The notes beneath the pieces were generated by a model that was given only the letters and a program-made list of their open reading frames with translations, was not told the origin of the DNA and made no database searches. Of a stretch of 64,000 bases of DNA, positions 52,288 through 59,826 are shown piece after piece (position 1 is the stretch's first letter; every line of letters starts with the position of its first letter). Origin of the DNA: Clostridia bacterium (lineage in GTDB: Bacteria > Bacillota > Clostridia > Acetivibrionales > JAFADI01); assembly GCA_026418695.1 (NCBI GenBank), contig JAOAAU010000122.1, forward strand, positions 1-64,000, read 5' to 3'. Position numbers and translations under genes: made by a program.

Positions 52288-52439
52288 AGTGACCTCCTGA
52301 ATAATATATTTTGTAAACTTTAAGTAATTCAATGCTAGAGATACCAACTTCAAACCTAGATATATTCTTACAGTTCATTATCTGTAAGACCTATTGGAAA
52401 CCTTCATCAAAGGACGAAGGAAATTTCCTGGTATGAAAA

Positions 52440-52474
52440 ATAAAAAAGAGGTCAAACTAAAAAGTTTAACCTCT
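52440..52474 (-). terminator. Riboswitch terminator upstream of glyA
   Basis: On the minus strand AGAGGTTAAACT pairs with AGTTTGACCTCT around TTTT, followed by TTTTTATTTTT. It is the expression platform of the glycine riboswitch. Confidence 0.85.
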
Positions 52475-52519
52475 GAATTTCGAAAATCGCGACAAAACGA
52501 AAACATACAAAATGTACGC

Positions 52520-52700
52520 TTATGCAGCTGCGATACTCTGTCCTTTTGCCTGAGAGATTATTCTCTTAAAAGAGAAATGCCCCTTCGGCGCCAATCAATG
52601 GTCTCTCCAGAGGTTCATCCGGTTGATGTCCGTTTACCTGAGAGTTTAGCTCCTTCGGTGAACTGTGCTTATTGCACAGTCGCTCTCCATCAACCATCAT
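52520..52700 (-). promoter_or_regulatory. Tandem glycine riboswitch controlling glyA
   Basis: Read on the minus strand, two glycine-aptamer cores follow each other: first GGAGAGCG ... CACCGAAGGAGC ... AACTCTCAGGTAAACGGAC (about 52690-52625), second GGAGAGACC ... GCCGAAGGGGCA ... TCTCTCAGGCAAAAGGACAG (about 52610-52530). The arrangement of two aptamers and one terminator is the classic glycine-ON switch. Confidence 0.93.
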
Positions 52701-52734
52701 CTGAAAATATTTACCTGTAAAAGTTTACAAATTC

Positions 52735-52764
52735 ATTATAATGATTCACAGCTATTCCTGTCAA
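52735..52764 (-). promoter_or_regulatory. Promoter of the glycine riboswitch-glyA transcript
   Basis: On the minus strand TTGACA (52764-52759), 18 bases, TATAAT (52740-52735). Leader length to the glyA start is about 440 bases. The remaining 52765-52998 holds the upstream region of the peroxiredoxin gene and nothing else recognisable. Confidence 0.8.
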
Positions 52765-52998
52765 GTACTGCCAAGCAGTCTGCGGATGTGAAAGAGGACG
52801 ACGAAATTACGAGCAAAGATTGATCATTGAAGGCATTTAAAAGCCAGTCACGGACTCACTGCGAAATAATGGGAGTTAATATGCTGTATACTTATGGTTA
52901 TCGATATAAGAAGTATGTCTTGCTTAATTTAACACCAAGATGAATAAAAAAGCATACTATAAAATGAAATTAATTGATTTAAGCAAGGTGAGGTTCCC

Positions 52999-53646
52999 AT
53001 GGATCAAAATATTATTAGAATCGGAATGAAAGCGCCGGATTTTTCGGCAACAACTACCTTTGGACCGCTCAATATGAGTGATTTGCAGGGAAAATGGGTG
53101 GTGATGTTCAGCCATCCTGGAGACTTTACACCGGTCTGCACAACAGAATTCATAGCCTTTTCCCAAATGGCTCCCTGTTTTGCCCAAAGAAATGCTCAGC
53201 TGCTCGGCTTAAGCATCGATAGCAATCCATCCCATCTGGCTTGGGTATATAATATCTATCTGAATACAGGAATTCAGATCCCTTTCCCGATTATTGCAGA
53301 TAGAGACGGATCTATTGCCAGGCTTTATGGAATGATCGCACCGGATGTGAGTTCAACGGAGACCATTAGAAGCGTGTTCATCATCGATGACAAGCAGGTG
53401 ATCCGGGCAATTCTATCCTACCCGCAAACCAATGGACGAAACATACCGGAAATCTTACGTTTAGTCATCGCGTTACAGACTTCAGCCAGGGAAAAAGTAG
53501 CAACTCCGGCAAATTGGATACCGGGTCAGCCAGTGGTAGTTCCAGTGGCTAAGACATACAACGAACTGATTGAAAGGGTGCAGAACCCGCAAGCGCAAGG
53601 TTTGACCAAGTGTATGGACTGGTATTTATGCTTCAAGCAGATTTGA
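52999..53646 (+). CDS. Peroxiredoxin, 1-Cys/Prx6-like
   Basis: A 215-residue thiol peroxidase that removes hydrogen peroxide and organic peroxides. The peroxidatic Cys is in FSHPGDFTPVCTTEF (about residue 47); SIDSNPSHLAW and the long C-terminal arm typical of the Prx6 group follow. Two more cysteines (KCMDWYLC) are at the C-terminus and may act as resolving partners. AAGGTGAGG precedes ATG 52999. Single gene, typical of oxygen defence in anaerobes. Confidence 0.93.
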   Translation: MDQNIIRIGMKAPDFSATTTFGPLNMSDLQGKWVVMFSHPGDFTPVCTTEFIAFSQMAPCFAQRNAQLLGLSIDSNPSHLAWVYNIYLNTGIQIPFPIIADRDGSIARLYGMIAPDVSSTETIRSVFIIDDKQVIRAILSYPQTNGRNIPEILRLVIALQTSAREKVATPANWIPGQPVVVPVAKTYNELIERVQNPQAQGLTKCMDWYLCFKQI

Positions 53647-53651
53647 GATGA

Positions 53652-53752
53652 ATTGGACTTGTGCAGTTAAAATGAATAACTCTTTTGTAATCATTATCTT
53701 AATTCAAACAGTAATTTTTATCGCAGGTCTCCACAAGTCCAATAATTTTTTA
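53652..53752. terminator. Long-loop inverted repeat between convergent genes
   Basis: ATTGGACTTGTG (53652-53663) and CACAAGTCCAAT (53732-53743) are perfect 12-base arms, separated by 68 bases, with AATTTTTT after the second arm. It probably terminates the peroxiredoxin transcript, despite the unusually large loop. Confidence 0.5.
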
Positions 53753-53765
53753 AACAGATTTTCTT

Positions 53766-54671
53766 TTACGTTTCAGTGAGGACTACCTGATTGCGGCCAT
53801 CTGACTTTGCCTTATAAAGGTTTTTATCTGCCAGATCGATGAATTCTTCAGCAGTTACATTCCAGGATTTGCATAGGAGGCAAACTCCAAAGCTGGAGGT
53901 TATTCGGATGCTTTTTCCTGCAGCATTGAATACATGGTATTCAATTTGTTTTCTCAGTGTTTCTGTGAAATCCTTCAATGAAGCTGCACTCTCGCCTTTT
54001 AAGCAGACAAGAAACTCTTCACCCCCATACCTCGCTGCCCAGCCATTCTTACCATCAACACCGGCTTGCAGTATCTCGGCAAAACCTTTCAGCACATGAT
54101 CCCCTGCTATATGACCAAAGGTGTCGTTTACCGTCTTGAATTTATCAATGTCTGCAAAAATCACCGCGAAGGAGGTTGCAGTCATTTGACTGTGCAGAAG
54201 ATCAGGGGGAAGCCTTTCATCAATAAACCTCCTATTGAACAGCCCTGTCAGGCTGTCATGAATCTGCTGCTGTCCAATTTCGCAAAGGGTAGATAAAAGG
54301 GGATGATTGAGGTTTGCAGGAGGGGCTAAGGCCATACTGCGGGTTATATCCTTTATGAGTTCCAGTATGAAGGTTTCTGCTGAGTCCTGTACCGGCACGG
54401 CAAGAATCATAAAGATTCTGTCATTCATCCCTTCCAACTTGAAAAAGGTGTCTTTCTCGTTATAGGCACGCATCGAGATGCAATTACTGCAGATTTTTCC
54501 GTTCCTCCAGAGGTCATGGCATTTGTGAGGTGTTTCAATCAAGAGATCGGTATCAAGATCGTAAACTTGTTTTTCAATTGGCTTGATAATTCGAACAAAA
54601 TCATAAATTTTCTTCAGTAAATCAATAGAGTTCTTTAGTTCTTCGAGTTTTAATATTTTTTCAATGGACAT
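53766..54671 (-). CDS. Diguanylate cyclase with N-terminal Cys-rich sensor
   Basis: A 301-residue protein. Residues ~1-125 form a PAS-like sensor containing KCHDLWRNGKICSNCISMRA, a conserved Cys cluster seen in many clostridial cyclases. The GGDEF domain (residues ~140-300) has an intact active site ARYGGEEFLV. The RxxD inhibitory site is absent (GKNG at that position), so product inhibition is not expected. It has no membrane helix. ATG 54671 follows AAGGGGGG. The Cys cluster could bind metal or sense redox. Confidence 0.9.
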   Translation of the reverse strand: MSIEKILKLEELKNSIDLLKKIYDFVRIIKPIEKQVYDLDTDLLIETPHKCHDLWRNGKICSNCISMRAYNEKDTFFKLEGMNDRIFMILAVPVQDSAETFILELIKDITRSMALAPPANLNHPLLSTLCEIGQQQIHDSLTGLFNRRFIDERLPPDLLHSQMTATSFAVIFADIDKFKTVNDTFGHIAGDHVLKGFAEILQAGVDGKNGWAARYGGEEFLVCLKGESAASLKDFTETLRKQIEYHVFNAAGKSIRITSSFGVCLLCKSWNVTAEEFIDLADKNLYKAKSDGRNQVVLTET

Positions 54672-55018
54672 ACATTTCCCCCCTTTTTATCCTATGTATC
54701 ATGGTAGGGGACATAAAATACAACCTCCTGCTATATCTTATGTTAACTTATGTAGGGTTGTGAATCTTTTGAACATGAATTGTACATATAATTTATCATG
54801 AGGGATTGGCATTGAAAGCAAATGCAAAAAATCTGCATTGATTCCTGGGATTTAATAAATTTAGGTTTCTATTCGTATTAACCTGATAGAAATTTATGAA
54901 AAGGACAGCTGTTTTTCCTCCGCTGCCATTTTTAGCCCAGGGCAGGATATTGGGAACTTGTGGTTTTATGACAAATAAGATAAAATTTATTTAATATGTA
55001 GGTCATAGAGGTGACGTA
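54672..55018. other. 347-base intergenic region, no gene or RNA recognised
   Basis: Between the divergent diguanylate cyclase and histidine kinase genes. It is A/T-rich and presumably holds both promoters, but I find no convincing -35/-10 pair, palindrome or known RNA motif. A 32-codon frame from ATG near 54896 is not supported. Confidence 0.4.
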
Positions 55019-57418
55019 ATGATTCCGGACAAAACGAATCGGAAAGTGCATCAGAAGGAGACAGGCGCCCATTCAGCAAATGAGGGGGAAAGCCAGGGGA
55101 TCAGGGAAGAAAGAACAGAAATGCTTGTGCAGCTGAATGAGGAATTGAAAAGAGAGGTTGCTGAAAGAAGAAAGGCAGAGCAGGAACTGGAACAAAGAAC
55201 GCATCTACTGTCTACACTTCTGGATGTCTCGAATCTTGTATCTTCAACGCTTGAACTGAAGCCGCTCCTGGAATCTATTTTGGATCGACTGAAAAAAATC
55301 ATCCCCTATAAAGGGGCTAAAATTGTTGTGATAGAAGGTTACTCCATTCGGGTCATTGCGCACAGGGGGCCTCTGAAAGAAGAAGTCATCCAGGTGAACC
55401 CGCTTCACGTAATGACTGCTGCAATTATCAGAGAAATTATTCATCAAAAAAAGCCGGTGGTCATTCCGGATATTTTGAGCGATGATCCCAATGCAGTAGT
55501 TTTCAGGCAAATTATCGGGGAGCATTTGAATACCACTTTTAAGAATTCAAGGTCATGGCTGGGAATCCCATTGATCATGAAAGACCGGGTTCTGGGTGCG
55601 CTGACTGTGGACTACGATGAACCGGATTTTTATCATCCTCATCATATTGAACTAGGGATGGCTTTTGCGAACCAGGTAGCCATCGAATTCGAAAATGCAA
55701 GACTTTATAATGAAACCATCAAGAGAGCGGATGAATTAAAAACCATGTTTTCGGTGCAGCAAGCGATTACCAGCCGCTTGGACCGGGATTATGTTCTGCA
55801 GCTGATCGCGGATGAATCCAGAAGACTGACCAACTGTGCAAGGACGGCGGTATTCCTGGTAGATGGTGAAGAATTGGTATTATGCGTATTTTCAGGTATG
55901 GACAGCAGGAGCTTTCTGGGGTACCGGATGCGTATCGACAGCTCTATGATGGGAAAAGCGATGCGGCAAGGACAATCTTTGATCGTCAATGATGCGCAGG
56001 AAAACAAGGAAGCCTACGAAGGGCTGGTAGAGAAAGCAAATGTCAAATCCTTTTTAAGTGTTCCTTTGGTTGTTGGAGTAAATCCTATCGGTACAGTTGC
56101 CGTTGTAGATAAAATCAGTGGGGAATTTAGAGCAGAGGATGAAAGAATCCTCAGCATGTTGGCATCAGTAGCGGTCATCGGTCTGGAAAACTCCAGGATG
56201 TATCAGGAGGAGCAAAGACGACATCTGGAGGATGAGCGGCGCAGGCATGTTGCAGAGGGTTTGCGGGATGTGCTGACGGTTTTGAATTCAAATAAGCCTC
56301 TTCCGGAGATACTGGATTTCATCATCATTCAAGCACTTAAATTGCTGGGTACGGATACAGGAGCCTTATATCGGCTGCAAAGCGACAAGGGAGTGCTGAG
56401 AATTGAAGCGGCCAGAGGCTTGCCGGAGGAATACATCGCCGAAATGATGATCCCTGTAGGAGCAGGGCTTGTCGGACAGTCTGTGGCACTGCGAAAGCCC
56501 ATTGCAGTAGCCAATATAAAAGAGTCCATTCCCCGTGAAATGCTGAACAGTCCTTCGAAAATTCAAGAGCACTTACGCTGGGTGACGGAGAATTTTCATG
56601 CATCTCTGGCAGTGCCGCTGATTTGTAAGGATGAAATCTATGGAGGAATTGTTTTATATTATCAGGAAGCCAAAGATTTTTCCCAGGAGGAAATTGAACT
56701 GGCGATGACCTTTGCGGATCAGACTGCGCTGGCAATAGATAATGCGAGGCTTCGAGCCCAGGCGGAAGAAGTGGCGGTTGCTGCTGAAAGAAGCCGTTTG
56801 GCGAGGGATTTACATGATGCCGTGACCCAAACACTGTTTTCATCAAGCCTGATTGCTGAGGTTTTGCCAAAGATATGGGAGAAAAACCCGATAGAAGGCA
56901 AGAAAAGATTGGATGAACTTCGACAGCTGACACGAGGCGCCCTGGCGGAGATGAGAACTCTTCTTCTGGAGTTGAGGCCGTCAGCATTGACGGAATCGGG
57001 GCTGAAAGAGCTGCTTACCCAGTTGACACAGGCGGTCATGGGAAGAAGCCGTATCCCGATCCAGTTGACCGTGGAGGGGCAGCCGAATTTGCCTCCGGAT
57101 GTTAAAATCGCGTTTTATAGAATTGCGCAAGAGGCACTGAATAACATTACCAAACACTCCCGCGCAAGTCAGGTCCGTATCAATCTTTTATGTACCGATA
57201 AGAAAGGGGAGCAATTTGGTGATGGTGAATTGAGAATTGAAGACAATGGATGTGGATTTGAGATAGAGAAGGTGACACCGGAACACCTGGGACTTGGGAT
57301 TATGAGGGAACGTGCAGAAGCTGTGGGGGCTGATTTTCAGGTGGAAAGCCGTAGCGGAGAAGGTACCGTAATTCTGGTGAGCTGGGGAAAAGGCAGGGAG
57401 GAATCTGAGAATGATTGA
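55019..57418 (+). CDS. Triple-GAF sensor histidine kinase, NarX/LiaS type
   Basis: A 799-residue cytoplasmic kinase without membrane helices. A coiled coil (residues ~30-65) is followed by three GAF domains (about 70-230, 250-400 and 425-580), a HisKA_3 dimerisation helix with the phospho-accepting His599 in RLARDLHDAVTQTLFSSSL, and an HATPase with NITKHSRASQ, DNGCGF and GLGIMRERAE. GAF domains bind small ligands, heme or iron-sulfur clusters; the ligand here is unknown. AGAGGTGA precedes ATG 55019. It overlaps its response-regulator gene by eight bases. Confidence 0.94.
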   Translation: MIPDKTNRKVHQKETGAHSANEGESQGIREERTEMLVQLNEELKREVAERRKAEQELEQRTHLLSTLLDVSNLVSSTLELKPLLESILDRLKKIIPYKGAKIVVIEGYSIRVIAHRGPLKEEVIQVNPLHVMTAAIIREIIHQKKPVVIPDILSDDPNAVVFRQIIGEHLNTTFKNSRSWLGIPLIMKDRVLGALTVDYDEPDFYHPHHIELGMAFANQVAIEFENARLYNETIKRADELKTMFSVQQAITSRLDRDYVLQLIADESRRLTNCARTAVFLVDGEELVLCVFSGMDSRSFLGYRMRIDSSMMGKAMRQGQSLIVNDAQENKEAYEGLVEKANVKSFLSVPLVVGVNPIGTVAVVDKISGEFRAEDERILSMLASVAVIGLENSRMYQEEQRRHLEDERRRHVAEGLRDVLTVLNSNKPLPEILDFIIIQALKLLGTDTGALYRLQSDKGVLRIEAARGLPEEYIAEMMIPVGAGLVGQSVALRKPIAVANIKESIPREMLNSPSKIQEHLRWVTENFHASLAVPLICKDEIYGGIVLYYQEAKDFSQEEIELAMTFADQTALAIDNARLRAQAEEVAVAAERSRLARDLHDAVTQTLFSSSLIAEVLPKIWEKNPIEGKKRLDELRQLTRGALAEMRTLLLELRPSALTESGLKELLTQLTQAVMGRSRIPIQLTVEGQPNLPPDVKIAFYRIAQEALNNITKHSRASQVRINLLCTDKKGEQFGDGELRIEDNGCGFEIEKVTPEHLGLGIMRERAEAVGADFQVESRSGEGTVILVSWGKGREESEND

Positions 57419-58052
57419 AAAAGGGGCTATCAAAGTAATGATTGTGGATGACCATGCGGTGGTTCGCAGCGGTTTATCCGCTTTCCTGATGACATGTGAC
57501 GAACTGGAGCTTGTCGGAGAGGCGTCCAACGGAAAAGAGGCTGTAGCGCTTTGTGCTGAAATTCAGCCGGATGTTGTACTGATGGACTTGATCATGCCGG
57601 AAATGGACGGTGCCGCAGCCACTCGTGAAATTAAAAAAAGTTTTCCGAACATCCAGGTAATTATCTTGACCAGCTTTAAGGAACAGAATCTGGTGGAAGA
57701 TGCGCTTCAAGCAGGTGCAATCGGATATCTTCTGAAAGATGTAACTGTAGATGAACTGGCAGCTGCCATACGCTCAGCGAAGATGGGAAAACCTACACTT
57801 GCACCGGAAGCAACTCAAGCATTGATCAGTGCCGCCAAGCACAGTAATGAAGCAGACAATGAGCTGACAATGCGGGAAAAGGAAATCCTGAATTTGATGG
57901 TCGTCGGACTCAGTAATCCAGAGATCGCCAGCAGGCTGGTGGTCAGCCGCTCAACCGTAAAGTTTCATGTCAGCAGTATTCTTGCCAAGCTGGGTGTTTC
58001 TACACGGACGGAAGCAGTAGCAATGGCATTACAACACAAACTTCTGGGGTAG
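57411..58052 (+). CDS. NarL/LuxR-family response regulator
   Basis: A 213-residue two-component regulator. The receiver (residues ~8-125) has DDH, phospho-Asp59 in VVLMDLIMPEMDG and the switch Lys in YLLKDV; the LuxR-type helix-turn-helix (residues ~148-210) has LTMREKEILNLMVVGLSNPE and STVKFHVSSILAKLGV. ATG 57411 after GGGAGGAA lies inside the end of the kinase gene, so the pair is co-translated and cognate. Confidence 0.95.
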   Translation: MIEKGAIKVMIVDDHAVVRSGLSAFLMTCDELELVGEASNGKEAVALCAEIQPDVVLMDLIMPEMDGAAATREIKKSFPNIQVIILTSFKEQNLVEDALQAGAIGYLLKDVTVDELAAAIRSAKMGKPTLAPEATQALISAAKHSNEADNELTMREKEILNLMVVGLSNPEIASRLVVSRSTVKFHVSSILAKLGVSTRTEAVAMALQHKLLG

Positions 58053-58160
58053 CTGATTGAATTCCCAATGGTTTTGTAACTGGAATACTTATGGGCTAAA
58101 CTTAAATACGCTGTTGAATACTTGAATGCTTAACAATTTTATATTTGATATGCACGATCG

Positions 58161-58186
58161 TTTACCTGGCCATCCGGCCAGGTAAA
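58161..58186. repeat. Perfect 11-bp inverted repeat
   Basis: TTTACCTGGCC and GGCCAGGTAAA around ATCC. It sits between the response regulator and the next transcription unit, upstream of the terminator. It has no T-run; candidate operator or mRNA hairpin. Confidence 0.55.
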
Positions 58187-58206
58187 ATACTAACCTGTTG
58201 TCTATT

Positions 58207-58249
58207 AAAAATCTCTCCGGGTGGCTGATGTACCCGGGGAGATTTTTTT
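58207..58249 (+). terminator. Intrinsic terminator after the two-component operon
   Basis: AAAATCTCTCCGGGT pairs with ACCCGGGGAGATTTT around a nine-base loop and continues into a T-run (58243-58249). Confidence 0.9.
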
Positions 58250-58340
58250 ATACAATAAGATCATTGAAAGATTGATAAATTTGAAACAATCTGATTGCGG
58301 AAGGTGTAGTTAATATTATGAAATTTAGAGGTGCGTTTTA

Positions 58341-58718
58341 ATGCGGATATTTCTGGCAGACGACCAGCGGGATGTTCGACTGGGGCTTCGGGTTCTTCTG
58401 GAACAAGAACCGGAACTTGAAATCGTTGGTGAGGCAGCGACGGTCAATGAGCTGCTGAAGGAAGTTGAAAAGCTTCAGCCCGATTTACTCCTATTGGACT
58501 GGGAATTACCAGAGAAGAATATTGTGTATACGGTTAACAATTTACATTCGATTTGTCCGGACCTGAAAATTATTGCTTTAAGCGGCAGGCCCGAAACTAA
58601 TAAAATTGCTTTGATGATGGGCGCGGATGCATTTGTAAGCAAGTGTGATCAACCGGAAAAGTTGATTGAAGCGATCTCAGAAGTAAGAAAAAAGGTGGGT
58701 AAAAAGATATGCAATTAA
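58341..58718 (+). CDS. Stand-alone response regulator receiver protein
   Basis: A 125-residue single receiver domain with no output domain. It has DD at residues 7-8, phospho-Asp53 in LLLLDWELP, Ser in IALSGRP and Lys in FVSKCDQPEK. ATG 58341 follows AGAGGTGCG. The gene overlaps an ECF sigma factor gene by ten bases, so the two are likely functionally linked; the receiver might act on the sigma factor or respond to the kinase encoded just upstream. Confidence 0.9.
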   Translation: MRIFLADDQRDVRLGLRVLLEQEPELEIVGEAATVNELLKEVEKLQPDLLLLDWELPEKNIVYTVNNLHSICPDLKIIALSGRPETNKIALMMGADAFVSKCDQPEKLIEAISEVRKKVGKKICN

Positions 58719-59251
58719 CAGATATTGAAATCATTGAAAGGTGTCTCAATGGAGATCAGGATTCCTTTGCTGAACTGGTTTCCAGGTATAAGAAACTCAT
58801 ATACAACACTGTATACTACTATATAAAAGACAGTGAAGAAATGAATGACATTTGTCAGGAAGTATTCTTAAGGATTTACAAATCATTAAGAAGTTACAAC
58901 CAGCAATATAAATTTTCAACCTGGGCAGTAAAGATTGCATCCAACTTATGCCTGGATATCTTAAGAAAGAAAAAGCTGGCTTCGACTCCGATTGAAGAAA
59001 TTGAAAATGTTTCTAGAGAGGAAGATACTCCTGAAAGAAAAGTCATCAGCAAAGAAAAAACCATAGCAATCCGGAGAGCCATTGAAAATCTTCCGGAAAA
59101 GTATAGAACTCCGATCATTCTGTATCACCAGAATGGAGTGAGCTATAAGGAAATTGCACAGATGCTGAATCAGCCCATGTCCATCATCAAGAACAGGTTA
59201 TACAGAGCCCGTATGGCCCTCAGAGAAAGTCTTGCAGGGATCGAGTGCTAG
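58709..59251 (+). CDS. ECF-type RNA polymerase sigma factor
   Basis: A 180-residue sigma factor with region 2 (residues ~12-80, with CQEVFLRIYKSLRSYNQQYK and FSTWAVKIASNLCLDILRKK) and region 4 (~120-175, GVSYKEIAQMLNQPMSIIKN) but no regions 1 or 3. ATG 58709 after AAAGGTGGG lies inside the receiver gene. No anti-sigma gene follows; control might lie with the receiver. A terminator follows at 59304. Confidence 0.93.
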   Translation: MQLTDIEIIERCLNGDQDSFAELVSRYKKLIYNTVYYYIKDSEEMNDICQEVFLRIYKSLRSYNQQYKFSTWAVKIASNLCLDILRKKKLASTPIEEIENVSREEDTPERKVISKEKTIAIRRAIENLPEKYRTPIILYHQNGVSYKEIAQMLNQPMSIIKNRLYRARMALRESLAGIEC

Positions 59252-59303
59252 TGACCGACTTGATCGAACGTTAAACGAATTGAAAAAATGAGAAAGCACA
59301 CAC

Positions 59304-59328
59304 CCAGGCCGAAAGGTCTTTTTTTTTG
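59304..59328 (+). terminator. Intrinsic terminator after the ECF sigma factor
   Basis: AGGCC and GGTCT around a GAAA tetraloop, followed by a T8-9 run. The stem is short but GC-rich. Confidence 0.7.
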
Positions 59329-59462
59329 CTGTTAAAACCAAACTCCAAGGATCTTTCCACGATCTATCGGTGTAAAGCTTTTCTGAAACAGTTTGAGGCT
59401 GTCTTATGTAATCTAAAAAAACCAAGGGAACAATCTGCCCTGAGCCTTAGAAAAAAGTGGAT

Positions 59463-59492
59463 TCGACAGATGTTGAATAAAGTTGTTATAAT
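59463..59492 (+). promoter_or_regulatory. Promoter of the lysine riboswitch operon
   Basis: TCGACA (59463-59468), 18 bases, TATAAT (59487-59492). Transcripts would start near 59499. A further stem AAACCCGG/CCGGGTTT (59517-59555) lies between promoter and riboswitch. Confidence 0.55.
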
Positions 59493-59571
59493 TGTTATGA
59501 ATAAAAACTAGAGCATAAACCCGGTTCAATTTGGAAAGAATCCTTTGCCGGGTTTTATCATTAAACTGAAT

Positions 59572-59742
59572 AAATGGATAGAGGTGGATCTGACAGCAGT
59601 AAATATGAGGAGGGTTAAGGGTACCCTGTGACGCATGTTGAAAGGGGACGATCCCGAAAGCCGTTTTTCCCTTAAGAACAGGCTTGGTTACGTGGTGAAT
59701 AATCATGGGACTGTCACTGAAGCAGTGAAGCGCTATCGATTT
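59572..59742 (+). promoter_or_regulatory. Lysine riboswitch (L-box)
   Basis: The closing stem P1 is AAATGGATAG / CTATCGATTT (one mismatch). Inside, in order: AGAGGTG, the kink-turn CTGTGA, GTTGAAAGGGGA, the P3 arms AAGCC...GGCTT, then GGACTGTCA and a hairpin CACTG-AAG-CAGTG. Order and conserved segments match the lysC leader of Bacillus subtilis. The base of the AGAGGUGC element reads AGAGGTGG here. The riboswitch precedes an FAD oxidoreductase and a transporter. Confidence 0.85.
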
Positions 59743-59773
59743 GGTTGAATATTGTTGAATATTTACGAATGCG

Positions 59774-59810
59774 GGCGTTTGGGGTTTACCCAACCGCCTT
59801 TAAATTTTTA
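59774..59810 (+). terminator. Riboswitch terminator upstream of the FAD oxidoreductase gene
   Basis: GGCG-T-TTGGG pairs with CCCAA-C-CGCC (59774-59798, one mismatch), followed by TTTAAATTTTTA. It is the likely OFF-state structure; the ribosome binding site follows at once. Confidence 0.7.
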
Positions 59811-59826
59811 TCGAGGAGATGTTTGG

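Noticed and set aside
54896-54995. 32-codon frame before the histidine kinase gene
   Set aside because: No clear ribosome binding site, no hydrophobic or charged pattern and no terminator.
56337-56987. 216-codon minus-strand frame within the histidine kinase gene
   Set aside because: It lies wholly antisense to a clearly recognised GAF/HisKA region and has shadow-like composition rich in Pro, Ser and Leu.
59326-59511. 61-codon plus-strand frame after the sigma factor terminator
   Set aside because: It begins inside or just after a terminator T-run, has no ribosome binding site and overlaps the promoter of the riboswitch operon.
59413-59793. 126-codon minus-strand frame over the lysine riboswitch
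   Set aside because: It has no ribosome binding site, lies antisense to a well-matched structured RNA, and its composition (many His, Phe, Ile, Asn) is that of a chance frame.
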